Below are positions 1 through 7,322 of a stretch of DNA of 34,683 nt, one piece after another; within the stretch, counting starts at the first letter, position 1, and every line of letters begins with the position of its first letter. Origin of the DNA: a virus. The notes below the pieces were generated by a model. That model was not told the DNA's origin. It saw only the letters and a program-made list of their open reading frames with translations, and did no database searches. The stretch is from IMG/VR virus record IMGVR_UViG_3300044712_002649, positions 1-34,683 of that record; one strand, written 5' to 3'. A program made the translations under genes and the position numbers.

Positions 1-372
1 ATGAAAACCTTACATGACATCCCGTGTCCGAAGTGCGGTCATCCGATTTCTGCGCATACAGTCAACGCTCGCGTGAATGGGCATTGCGGAGTGATACGAA
101 TAAGTGAAACAGATACTTCTAAAATCATTGAATGCCAGTGCGAATATTCGAGCAATGCGGCAGTGCTTGCTTTCATCGAGAAGATTGAAACGAAGTCCGC
201 AAATTTTGAGCAGGTTATCAACAAGGCCATCGAAGCAGTTCGAGCAGATGACCGACTGAAGGAAACGGTCACCATTGAAGAGAATGCTCCGCTTGCGCTT
301 ACGCAAGTTCAACTCGAAACGCAGATCGGGACTCTGCGATGGGTATTGAAAATTATGCAGGACGGTGAATGA
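1..372 (+). CDS. Small zinc-ribbon-like hypothetical protein
   Basis: This 123-aa protein has a CPKCGH motif at residues 9-14 and a second CxC pair at 45-47, which could form a small zinc ribbon. The rest looks helical and acidic, with no domain I recognise. The ATG is the first base of the window, so the ribosome-binding site cannot be seen and a longer upstream start cannot be excluded. Its stop overlaps the start of the Spo11-like gene (ATGA), so the two are probably translationally coupled. The function is unknown; a nucleic-acid-binding accessory role is only a guess from the cysteines and the neighbour. Confidence 0.7.
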   Translation: MKTLHDIPCPKCGHPISAHTVNARVNGHCGVIRISETDTSKIIECQCEYSSNAAVLAFIEKIETKSANFEQVINKAIEAVRADDRLKETVTIEENAPLALTQVQLETQIGTLRWVLKIMQDGE

Positions 373-1271
373 TGGCTAAAGAAAAGTTCGTAGACCACAA
401 ATTCAACAGGGCCAGCTTGGAACTGATCAACACGGCGGACAAGATATTGACCGATTACGCCAGACAGGGCTATCGCCTGAGCTTGCGCCAGTTGTACTAC
501 CAGTTGGTGGCGCGGGACATCATCGAGAACACGGTGAAGAGCTACAAGCGGATCGGCAACCTGGTCAGCGATGCGCGGTTGGCGGGACTGCTGGATTGGG
601 ACAGGATCGAAGATCGCAACCGCGAGGCGGTTATCCCAGTGGCGTGGAAGTCTCCTGCCCAGATCGTGCGAGCGGCAGCGCAACAGTTCCGTGTGGATCG
701 CTGGCAAGGTCAACCCTGCCACGTGGAGATCATGGTCGAGAAAGACGCGCTGAGCGGCATCCTGGAACCAGTGTGCCGAGAGTTGCACATCCGTTTCACA
801 GCCAATAAAGGCTACAGCAGTTCATCGGCCATGTACGAAGCGGGGAAACGCATGGCACGGGCACAACGCTACGGGAAGGATGTTCACATCTTCTATTTTG
901 GAGATCATGACCCTAGTGGCATTGATATGACGCGGGACATTGATGAACGCCTGGCAATGTTTGCAGAAACACATCATATCGAAGTGCATCGCCTGGCGTT
1001 GAACTGGGAACAGGTCGAGGAATGGCAACCGCCCGAAAATCCCGCCAAAGAAACAGATAGTCGCTACGAGTCCTATCGTGAGCAGTTCGGCGAATCATCC
1101 TGGGAACTGGATGCGGTTGAGCCGCGCACGCTGGCCAGCCTGGTCCGTGATCATGTTCAGGAATTGATCGACCAGGATCAATGGGACGAGGTGATGGAAG
1201 AAGAACGGCGGATGCGCGAAGAGTTGCAATCCTTCGCGGATGAATACGAAAACCGAGAGGATGGTGAGTGA
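369..1271 (+). CDS. Stand-alone Spo11/Topo VI A-like protein (5Y-CAP-like + Toprim)
   Basis: This 300-aa protein resembles the A subunit of type IIB topoisomerases and Spo11. Residues 38-45 carry SLRQLYYQ, matching the R-x-x-Y-Y catalytic-tyrosine motif of the winged-helix 5Y-CAP domain (candidates Y43/Y44). A Toprim domain follows: a VEK motif with E123 (residues 122-124), an NKG motif (145-147) and the metal-binding D178-H-D180-P-S-G. The C-terminal 100 residues are acidic and helical. No GHKL-type B subunit is encoded in the window, so it acts alone or with a host partner. Stand-alone A-like proteins (Mini-A) have been described in mobile elements, and this fits that class; the assignment is from motifs only. 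Starts at 369 and 372 are both ATG and cannot be separated. Confidence 0.75.
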   Translation: MMAKEKFVDHKFNRASLELINTADKILTDYARQGYRLSLRQLYYQLVARDIIENTVKSYKRIGNLVSDARLAGLLDWDRIEDRNREAVIPVAWKSPAQIVRAAAQQFRVDRWQGQPCHVEIMVEKDALSGILEPVCRELHIRFTANKGYSSSSAMYEAGKRMARAQRYGKDVHIFYFGDHDPSGIDMTRDIDERLAMFAETHHIEVHRLALNWEQVEEWQPPENPAKETDSRYESYREQFGESSWELDAVEPRTLASLVRDHVQELIDQDQWDEVMEEERRMREELQSFADEYENREDGE

Positions 1272-1672
1272 TGGCTACAAAGACACCTGAAGAAATTGAA
1301 GCCCTGAAGGCGAACTGGCGCAAGGATCCCTGCTGGGATATTGAAGACACGGAAGGCTTTGAAGAGATCAAAGCAGAACTGGAACTCTATCGTCTCGAAT
1401 TCGAAGCAGAGTGTGAAAGAAGAAACCAGGAAGAGAAAGCCAAGCGCGCAGAGATATTCAAGGCGGAGACTGGGATCTCTGATCCTAAGCTGATGGATAG
1501 CCTGAACTCGTTTAGCGAGATCGCACAATTGATTGTGCTTGACCCTGTTTCTGCCAACGCATTCGCTACGTTATTGCTGGCTGCACAGATGAAGCGCATC
1601 GCCGATGTCCTGGAAGCAAATGATGGAGATAACGGCTTCCTGGTTTCATCCATTGGTAGATACGAACATTAG
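1271..1672 (+). CDS. Hypothetical acidic helical protein
   Basis: This protein of about 133 residues is highly charged at the N-terminus (residues 5-60 rich in E, K and R, probably helical or coiled coil) and more hydrophobic from about 75 to 115. I recognise no family. The ATG at 1271 overlaps the TGA of the Spo11-like gene, and a GTG three bases upstream (1268) is an alternative start. GAGAGG at 1255-1260 can serve either. The tight coupling to the Spo11-like gene suggests a shared process, but no motif tests this. Confidence 0.65.
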   Translation: MATKTPEEIEALKANWRKDPCWDIEDTEGFEEIKAELELYRLEFEAECERRNQEEKAKRAEIFKAETGISDPKLMDSLNSFSEIAQLIVLDPVSANAFATLLLAAQMKRIADVLEANDGDNGFLVSSIGRYEH

Positions 1673-1711
1673 CGGGATTCTTTCTGCTACTGCAATTTAT
1701 TCGGAGGCGCA

Positions 1712-2056
1712 ATGAACGAAGGTTGGCTGATCGCAACTGTGTTTTTTATCGAGGTGTCGTTGCATTTTATTTGCGACACTGAAAAGCTGCTGGGGCGCAA
1801 GTTGCATCCCATCATTGCCTACGTTTTAGGAATGCTTGCGGTGATGGTCCCGTTCTCGTTTTGGCTTCTTGAATACGGCGACTGTGGGCGGATGCATGTT
1901 TTCTGGGCGCTGTGGAAAACGATTGTTGCTGCGGGCGTGGCAGTGCTGTTGAGCTATGGCGTTGAGTCAATCACGGATCTGTTGTGGAAGGAAAGGCACG
2001 CCACCGAGCGAGAGACCATCCTGGCTGATCAGGTGAAGAATGCCAAGAGCAAATAA
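1712..2056 (+). CDS. Small three-helix membrane protein
   Basis: This 114-aa protein has three hydrophobic segments at about residues 5-22, 31-55 and 63-87, followed by a charged tail of about 25 residues. It is preceded by a good GGAGG at 1703-1707. I recognise no family. Phage-encoded small membrane proteins in early regions often act in superinfection exclusion or host membrane remodelling, but nothing here shows which. It overlaps the next gene by 17 nt. Confidence 0.7.
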   Translation: MNEGWLIATVFFIEVSLHFICDTEKLLGRKLHPIIAYVLGMLAVMVPFSFWLLEYGDCGRMHVFWALWKTIVAAGVAVLLSYGVESITDLLWKERHATERETILADQVKNAKSK

Positions 2057-2282
2057 AGATTTGACTGAATTGCGTGCCGCGTTTGAAACCATTGCGGCAC
2101 AGGTGGCAGTGATCCGCAACGCAATGCCAGTGACCATCCTGCGGGTGCAGCAGGCGCGTCAACGCACTGGGCTGACCAGCCTGCTGTCCCCTGCGCTGGA
2201 TGAGTTGGACGGTATGTGCCAGGCAGTGGACGCAATCGGCGAGCAGGTCACCGCCACGCTGGCAGAGTTGTTGGAGTGGTGA
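2040..2282 (+). CDS. Small helical hypothetical protein
   Basis: This 80-aa protein starts with a short basic stretch and continues as an alanine/leucine-rich amphipathic helical protein, perhaps a helical bundle or coiled coil. AGGTGAAG just upstream of the ATG is a plausible ribosome-binding site inside the preceding gene. I recognise no family. It closes the first early block before a non-coding gap. Confidence 0.6.
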   Translation: MPRANKDLTELRAAFETIAAQVAVIRNAMPVTILRVQQARQRTGLTSLLSPALDELDGMCQAVDAIGEQVTATLAELLEW

Positions 2283-2371
2283 TGGCGCTCTTTCGTTTTC
2301 AATGCAGTAGTAGTAAGAATCGCCATTCTCCCATTTCCCTGCGTTGTGGCGGGCGGGCGCACGCCTCGTAG
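2282..2371 (+). CDS. Possible 29-aa peptide
   Basis: An ATG at 2282 overlaps the TGA of the preceding gene (TGATG), and a 29-codon frame runs to TAG at 2369-2371. GGAG lies just upstream. The peptide has two cysteines 15 residues apart and ends basic. The overlap and spacing are right for a coupled gene, but the length and lack of recognisable features make this tentative. Confidence 0.2.
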   Translation: MALFRFQCSSSKNRHSPISLRCGGRAHAS

Positions 2372-2398
2372 AAAACGATTGGTGGCCGTCAAAAATCA

Positions 2399-2425
2399 TG
2401 CAACATAACATGGGGTTATGTGGCA
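2399..2425 (+). promoter_or_regulatory. Operator-like 11-bp inverted repeat
   Basis: TGCAACATAAC (2399-2409) and GTTATGTGGCA (2415-2425) form an inverted repeat with ten of eleven positions matching and a 5-nt spacer. It lies in the roughly 300-bp gap upstream of the primase-helicase gene. No T-run follows, so it is not an obvious terminator. Size and symmetry suit a dimeric repressor or activator site controlling the replication gene; this is inference. Confidence 0.45.
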
Positions 2426-2483
2426 CGGATCAACGGGGACGGGGGGTGGGGTGGTTTCACTTCTATTTTTTTCGGCGGGCGGC

Positions 2484-2545
2484 TCGGTAAGTGTCCAGAA
2501 AAATCCGAGTAGTTCTGGAAAAACGCCCTGGAAGTTTCGGTAAGT
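2484..2545 (+). repeat. Second dyad and 9-bp direct repeat upstream of primase gene
   Basis: TCCAGAA (2494-2500) and TTCTGGA (2513-2519) form a perfect 7-bp inverted repeat with a 12-nt spacer. The 9-mer TCGGTAAGT occurs at 2484-2492 and again at 2537-2545, flanking it. Together with the dyad at 2399-2425 these make the 2283-2587 gap look regulatory rather than empty. A convincing -35/-10 pair is not obvious. Confidence 0.35.
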
Positions 2546-2587
2546 TCATCGGACGGTTGAAAAATTCTGCAAGTTTTGGACGGAAAA

Positions 2588-5500
2588 ATGACGATCATAG
2601 ATGACATCAAAACACGGATTGACCTGGTAGACCTGATCCAACAGGATGCGACGGTGCGGCTGCGCAAGAGCGGCAAGAACTGGACAGGGTTCTGCCCGTT
2701 TCACAGCAACACCCACACGCCTGCGCTGATCGTTTTTCCTGACACCCAAACGTGGCATTGCTTCTCCTGCCATGTTGGAGGGACGCAAATCGACTGGATG
2801 CTTCAGAAGAACAAAGGCTGGGACGTGAAAGAAGCTATCCGAGAGTTGGCGCGGATTGGGCAGATCCCCATGGGTGATGTAGACGGTCCCGAATTGAAGC
2901 AACGGTTGGCGGTGCGTGCTCGGGAAGATGCGCTGACGATAGCCGCTCGCATATTTTCGCAATGGCTGCTTGGCAAAAAGGATGAAAAGGGGAATGTGGT
3001 TTATGGTCCTGACGAAGAAGCGCTGGCCTACGCTCGCTCACGCGGGTGGAACGATGAAACGATTGCCGCCTCTCGGTTGGGATTTAGCGGGCGGGCTACT
3101 GCTGCTCAGGTGGCAGAGATGCGCGGCGAGTTCGACCTGAACGGCATCAAGCACGATTCCCCCGAAGCGGTGATGATCCTGGGCTACAAGGGCAACGTGG
3201 CAAAGTGGGCACAGGCTCATGGAATTGATCCACGATCATTCAAAGAGACGCACGTCCACGGGATGATGGAAAAGCCTGGGATAGTCTACGCGCACAAACT
3301 GAACGGGCGGATTGCGTACCTTTCGCGGAGGCAGTTGCCAGGTCATGACATGATCAAGGATTTTGAAACAGGCCAGGAACGAGAATGGAAATCGTTCAAT
3401 GGTTATGCCAGCCTGGCAGGGGAGAAGGTCCCGTTTTTCAATCACATGCATTTGCGAGACCGCTCGCGGATCGTGATCGTGGAAGGCCAGGGCGATGCCA
3501 TCACGCTTGGACAGTGGGGCATTCCAGCAATGGCGCTGTGCGGATCATCCTGGAAGAACCTGGATGAATATATTCAGGTCTTGACCGCCAAGGATAGCAA
3601 CGGCGAACCGAAGTATGAATCGATCTATTTCGCCACGGATGCAGACACGCCAGGCGAGGCGGTGGTGACGGGAACGGGGCAGGATAAGGACAAATTTCCG
3701 CTGACTACTGCTTTTGGGCCGATGCTGTGGGTGGCGCGCTGGCCGAAGTTCAAGTGGACGCGGCCTGATGGCCATCAAAAGGTCAGTAAAGACGCGAACG
3801 ATCTGGCGATGTATCACCAGGACGAGAAGATCGAGCCGCTACTGCAAGAGTCGAACGTTAAGAACGTTTTCGACAAAGCGGAACCGATCGTGCTGATTGC
3901 ATCTCAATGGGCAGGTCGCAAACAGGGAGCGGAACGCAACAAGATGTTGGAGATCGTGTTGCCGTTGATCGCTCGGATGCCAACGAATGCCAGGAATGAT
4001 TATCGGCTGAAGCTGGCGAAGGCGTTATATCCCGAAGATCTGTTCCCTGAATATAAAGGCGCGCCGCTTCGCCCGTTCACGAAATTGATCGGGGATGAGT
4101 TGAAGGACAAGAAGGGCGAGGACGACAAGCCCGTCGAGATCGAGGAGACGATTGGCGGTTGGTATCCCGTGAATGACGAGGGCACCGAGGGATACCTGAT
4201 CGAGATGATGTACGACACGAAAAATGGCAAGGCGAATTTTGCCTACGCTCACATCTGGTTCAACGGTAAGGTGACACGCGAGATCGGGACCGCCAATTTC
4301 CTGGACATCAATGGGATGCGATATGTGCCGATGATCGATGACAACATCCGTTATGGGACGGTGCGCCTGCCAGATATGCTGGGCGAGAAACGATCCATTC
4401 GGGAATTACTGGCGGAGATCAGGCTGTTCGTTGATCGGTATTTCGTCCTGGACAATTCGATCCACGCCATTCAGTTGGCACTCTACGCAGTGTTCACATG
4501 GGTCTACGATGCATTCCCCTATCTGCCTTATCTGAGCGCACGCGGCGGGCCTGGAAGCGGCAAGAGCGAGTTGATGCTGCTGATCGGGCGAGTGTGCTAC
4601 CGCATGATGACCACGGCAGGGCTGACGAGTATCGCAGGCTTCAAGGGCATGGCTCATATTTACAAGGGCACGCTCTTGATCGACGAGGTGGATCGAGCGA
4701 TGAAGGGAGGAAACAAGGACGACCGCGGCGAGCTGCAGGCGCTGCTGAACGTGCGAGCGATGAAGGAACAGGCTCGCATTGTGACGATGATGGATGTGCT
4801 CAAGGCAGATGGAACGCATACATTCAGACCGACTACCACGTTCGTTTATGGACCGACCCTGCTGACGGGATACAAGCCATTCACAGACCCCGCCACCGAG
4901 AGCCGCTGCCTGCCATTTAGCTTGTTCAAGCGAGACGTGAAGGATCTGCTGGCTCACAATCCACCTATTGAACCAGGTGTGATCCCGCCGCAGTTGGAGG
5001 ATGAAGCACGACAGTTGACGAACAAGCTGCTGTTCTTCAGGCTCAACACCTGGCTGCCGCGTATCGAAGTGGAACCGAACGTACATTTGACCGATCCGCG
5101 GGTGAGCGCACGCATGAACCAGGTGATGCGTCCGCTGAAGGTGTTGGCACATTTACAAGGCGATAAGGATCTGATGGCGGATCTGAACATGGTGGCCGAG
5201 ATCAACTTCGAGATGGAACAGGGCAGGGAGAGTGAGTCATTCGAGGCGATGGTGTTCCGCGCAGTAATCGCAGCGGATGAGGATGAGGAATTCGCCAAGT
5301 ATGTTCAGAATGGAAAGTTGGGCAAGTTCGGGCCTTGCCGTTACATACTGGCAAAAGACCTGGCCATGATCGTGAACACGATCATGGATACAGAGAATTT
5401 CGGGGACGGCACCCAGCGGAAGAAGGATGAAGGGGTGACGAGCAAGACGGTAACGAGCTATTGTCGGGATCTGTTCCGATTGCCAACGGAGCGCAGCGGC

Positions 5501-5623
5501 TCGAAGGGCGGCGGTGTGGGGATCGTGCTGGACGCCGAGAAGATCGCCGCTGGCAAGTTCCGCTTTGGTATCGAGGATAAGAAACCCGAGCCTGAGCCAA
5601 AACAACTGGAGATGAATTCATGA
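2588..5623 (+). CDS. Phage primase-helicase (CHC2 zinc finger, Toprim, P-loop ATPase)
   Basis: This 1011-aa protein combines an RNA primase and a replicative ATPase. The N-terminus carries a CHC2 zinc finger (C36, H39, C58, C61). A Toprim domain follows, with glutamate E299 in a VEGQGD context and the acidic pair D351/D353. The C-terminal half has a Walker A GGPGSGKS (653-660) and a Walker B LLIDEVD (D699/E700), consistent with a helicase-like ATPase. A TTG at 2576 is in frame, but the ATG at 2588 gives a DnaG-like N-terminus and has GGACGG upstream. It probably acts at the adjacent repeat array. The exact helicase subfamily is not resolved by eye. Confidence 0.9.
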   Translation: MTIIDDIKTRIDLVDLIQQDATVRLRKSGKNWTGFCPFHSNTHTPALIVFPDTQTWHCFSCHVGGTQIDWMLQKNKGWDVKEAIRELARIGQIPMGDVDGPELKQRLAVRAREDALTIAARIFSQWLLGKKDEKGNVVYGPDEEALAYARSRGWNDETIAASRLGFSGRATAAQVAEMRGEFDLNGIKHDSPEAVMILGYKGNVAKWAQAHGIDPRSFKETHVHGMMEKPGIVYAHKLNGRIAYLSRRQLPGHDMIKDFETGQEREWKSFNGYASLAGEKVPFFNHMHLRDRSRIVIVEGQGDAITLGQWGIPAMALCGSSWKNLDEYIQVLTAKDSNGEPKYESIYFATDADTPGEAVVTGTGQDKDKFPLTTAFGPMLWVARWPKFKWTRPDGHQKVSKDANDLAMYHQDEKIEPLLQESNVKNVFDKAEPIVLIASQWAGRKQGAERNKMLEIVLPLIARMPTNARNDYRLKLAKALYPEDLFPEYKGAPLRPFTKLIGDELKDKKGEDDKPVEIEETIGGWYPVNDEGTEGYLIEMMYDTKNGKANFAYAHIWFNGKVTREIGTANFLDINGMRYVPMIDDNIRYGTVRLPDMLGEKRSIRELLAEIRLFVDRYFVLDNSIHAIQLALYAVFTWVYDAFPYLPYLSARGGPGSGKSELMLLIGRVCYRMMTTAGLTSIAGFKGMAHIYKGTLLIDEVDRAMKGGNKDDRGELQALLNVRAMKEQARIVTMMDVLKADGTHTFRPTTTFVYGPTLLTGYKPFTDPATESRCLPFSLFKRDVKDLLAHNPPIEPGVIPPQLEDEARQLTNKLLFFRLNTWLPRIEVEPNVHLTDPRVSARMNQVMRPLKVLAHLQGDKDLMADLNMVAEINFEMEQGRESESFEAMVFRAVIAADEDEEFAKYVQNGKLGKFGPCRYILAKDLAMIVNTIMDTENFGDGTQRKKDEGVTSKTVTSYCRDLFRLPTERSGSKGGGVGIVLDAEKIAAGKFRFGIEDKKPEPEPKQLEMNS

Positions 5624-5906
5624 GGATCATGAGGATGTATGAGGCAAAAACGGTGTACGGGGGGAGGAATTTGTTTTGTGTGGCTGAAACCACTACAAAA
5701 CAAATTTCAAAGGGTATTTTCCCCAAAAACACCCTCATATTCCCTCATGACCCTCATGTTTTTGTAATTGTCTGACAAGTTTAGCGGAAAACATGAGGTT
5801 CATGAGGATGTATGAGGATACATAAATTAAAGGTTTTTATTTGCTTTGCAGTATTGGACGGCGCGGCCGCCCGAAAAACATGAGGCAAGTATGAGGATGT
5901 ATGAGG
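5620..5906 (+). repeat. Iteron-like array: four triplets of ATGAGG; candidate origin/operator
   Basis: Twelve ATGAGG boxes occur in four clusters of three. Forward clusters have boxes at 5620/5629/5639, 5793/5802/5812 and 5880/5891/5901. An inverted cluster has CCTCAT at 5733, 5743 and 5752. In three clusters the spacing is exactly 9 then 10 bp in the direction of the box, so all boxes face one side of the helix; the fourth is 11 then 10. The inverted cluster and the third cluster are symmetric around TTGTCTGACAA at 5768-5778. An AT-rich stretch (about 5817-5850) lies between the third and fourth. Position after the primase-helicase and before a putative DNA-binding gene fits a replication origin or a cooperative operator. 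The first cluster overlaps the primase stop codon. Confidence 0.7.
5668..5706 (+). other. Long hairpin within the repeat array
   Basis: The arm AATTTGTTTTGTGTGG (5668-5683) pairs with CCACTACAAAACAAATT (5690-5706). This gives 16 base pairs with a single bulged base and a 6-nt loop (CTGAAA). A second, weaker hairpin follows (AGGGT 5711-5715 with ACCCT 5731-5735, plus TTTT/AAAA inside). No T-run follows the first stem, so it is not a typical terminator. It could be an extruded cruciform or single-strand initiation structure of an origin, or an RNA element. Confidence 0.5.
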
Positions 5907-5918
5907 AAGAAGGCTGAT

Positions 5919-6431
5919 ATGACGAAAAAAGACGAACGGAAATCTCACCTGATTGATGCGATCCTGGCGTGCTGGAAGATTTGGGGACGGTGCGGGTCGC
6001 CGATGGAGTTGATGCAGTTGACGGATTTTTCCTATCACTCGATTTACAACTACCTTGTGGAGTTGGATCGGGAGGGGATTGTCAGCGGGTACGCGGATGG
6101 GGCGAAGAAGGTGCGCGTGGTGGCGGGGGGACGTCCTTCAGCGGAGATGCTGGATAAGGTGAGGGCGGGAGTGAAGCCGCTGCGGTATTCGGATATTTTT
6201 CCTTCCCAGCGCGGGATGGAGACGGGGATGCGGCGCGGGATGTACCGTCCGCGGCGGGAGAAGCGGAAAACGGTCAAGGCGGTGACGGCGGCGGTGGGGC
6301 CGAATCCGAAGGCTCAGGTGTGGGGCGACGGTTGGTATTTACGTCGAGATTATGTGCAGACGGCGGTCAGCGAGCAACGGTCAGATAGTGATCGGAGATC
6401 GTCGGTTAGCGATCAGCAAGAAGGAGGCTGA
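5919..6431 (+). CDS. Putative winged-helix DNA-binding protein
   Basis: This protein of about 170 residues has a basic N-terminus and a helix-turn-helix-like region at roughly residues 28-60, followed by a GYADGAKKVRVV strand pair that could be the wing. The central part is strongly basic (residues 100-125, many R and K). The ATG at 5919 has AAGAAGG upstream; an ATG at 5901 is in frame but lies inside an iteron box. The fourth iteron cluster covers the translation-initiation region, so the protein may bind the array and control its own synthesis. The last 25 residues come from degenerate 7-nt repeats. Initiator or regulator roles are both possible. Confidence 0.6.
   Translation: MTKKDERKSHLIDAILACWKIWGRCGSPMELMQLTDFSYHSIYNYLVELDREGIVSGYADGAKKVRVVAGGRPSAEMLDKVRAGVKPLRYSDIFPSQRGMETGMRRGMYRPRREKRKTVKAVTAAVGPNPKAQVWGDGWYLRRDYVQTAVSEQRSDSDRRSSVSDQQEGG
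6364..6419 (+). repeat. Degenerate heptanucleotide repeat in a gene 3' end
   Basis: From 6364 the sequence breaks into 7-nt units such as CGGTCAG (twice), TCGGAGA, TCGTCGG, TTAGCGA and TCAGCAA. It encodes the low-complexity Ser/Arg/Asp/Gln tail of the winged-helix protein. The period is not a multiple of three, which argues for a DNA-level repeat that entered the coding end rather than a protein repeat. Confidence 0.4.
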
Positions 6432-6432
6432 A

Positions 6433-7245
6433 ATGTTTGATGAACCTAGGAACTGGAAATGGATGACGCCGAGCGGGGCGACGGTGGTGCTGTTGGTGGC
6501 GTGGATGCAGACGGCGGCGTGGATGGGGCAGTGGTCGCTGATCTGGATCGGGTTGGCGGGGGTGTGCGCGGTGGCGGGGATCGCTAACCTGGTGCTGTAT
6601 GTGCGTCACCACGGGGCGAGCGCGACGGAGCGGATTTTGGTGGCTCGAAGCGTGACGCCGCAGGTGCGGATCGCGGAGGCGTTTCAGAAGATGCACCCTG
6701 AAGCGCAGGCATATTATGCCCATCATCAGCGGATCGTGTGGCGCTATAAGTATTTGCCTACGGTGGATTTGGTGGATTATGTGCTGGATGAAATCCCCAG
6801 CGTGCACATGTCGTTTGTGGCGTTCCTGTTGGAGAACAGTACGTCCAGGTCGCTGATGCCGATCTCGATGGCCAGCGAGGGTGCGTATATGTTTGACCCG
6901 TCGAAGACGGTGACGGACCGCCAGCAATATAACGATTTTGTGCTGTGGTTGCAGGCGCACATGATGGCGACGCAGGCATTTGGCAATCAGTCCGCGGCGT
7001 GGTTCCCGCCCTACGGGCCTGAGATGCTGCGTCATCGATTTGGGCTGGATGTGGAGGAGGGGACGGGTGAGTTGGGGAAGGTGGCGGAGCGCGCGGAGGC
7101 GTGGAAGGCGGAGAAGATTGAAAGTCAAAAGTCGAAGGTCGAAGGTCGAAAGGCGGATGACTCCATTCCTGAGTTGACGGAGGAGGAGGTGCGGGCGCAC
7201 GAGGCGGTGCGGTATCAGTATGATGCGATGCACGGAAATAAATGA
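6433..7245 (+). CDS. Two-helix membrane-anchored hypothetical protein
   Basis: The start at 6433 is preceded by AAGGAGG, giving 270 residues. Two hydrophobic segments (about 15-33 and 36-57) form an N-terminal hairpin. The remaining 210 residues are soluble, with aromatic-rich helical sequence and a charged, repeat-derived tail from about residue 220. I do not recognise the family. With the next gene it forms a membrane-protein block upstream of the actin-like ATPase, so it might anchor phage DNA or the filament; this is speculation. Confidence 0.65.
   Translation: MFDEPRNWKWMTPSGATVVLLVAWMQTAAWMGQWSLIWIGLAGVCAVAGIANLVLYVRHHGASATERILVARSVTPQVRIAEAFQKMHPEAQAYYAHHQRIVWRYKYLPTVDLVDYVLDEIPSVHMSFVAFLLENSTSRSLMPISMASEGAYMFDPSKTVTDRQQYNDFVLWLQAHMMATQAFGNQSAAWFPPYGPEMLRHRFGLDVEEGTGELGKVAERAEAWKAEKIESQKSKVEGRKADDSIPELTEEEVRAHEAVRYQYDAMHGNK
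7121..7155 (+). repeat. Five tandem heptanucleotide units
   Basis: Consecutive units AAAGTCA, AAAGTCG, AAGGTCG, AAGGTCG and AAAGGCG form a 7-nt tandem repeat inside the C-terminal coding part of the membrane protein. It resembles short tandem heptanucleotide repeats that occur between genes of some bacteria, notably cyanobacteria and, as I recall, Chloroflexota. It encodes a Lys/Ser/Glu-rich tail, so it is tolerated in the protein. Confidence 0.55.
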
Positions 7246-7322
7246 CGCCCATTTGGGCAGGAGTTGCGACAACGACCTAAATGAGCGTCGGGTCGAATTA
7301 TATCAAAAAGGAGTTGCGTGCT

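Noticed and set aside
2576-2587. TTG start for the primase-helicase
   Set aside because: The ATG at 2588 gives a typical DnaG-like start and has GGACGG upstream; the TTG adds four residues only.
4406-5152. 248-codon minus-strand frame inside the primase-helicase gene
   Set aside because: The + strand carries Walker A and B motifs through this stretch; the minus-strand product is a histidine/glutamine-rich shadow.
5620-5906. CRISPR-like array
   Set aside because: The ATGAGG boxes are short, spaced by 9-11 bp and occur in both orientations in clusters. There are no 20-40 bp spacers between long identical repeats and no cas genes.
6406-7272. 288-codon minus-strand frame
   Set aside because: It is the complement of the membrane-protein gene and encodes an arginine/histidine-rich composition with no motif.
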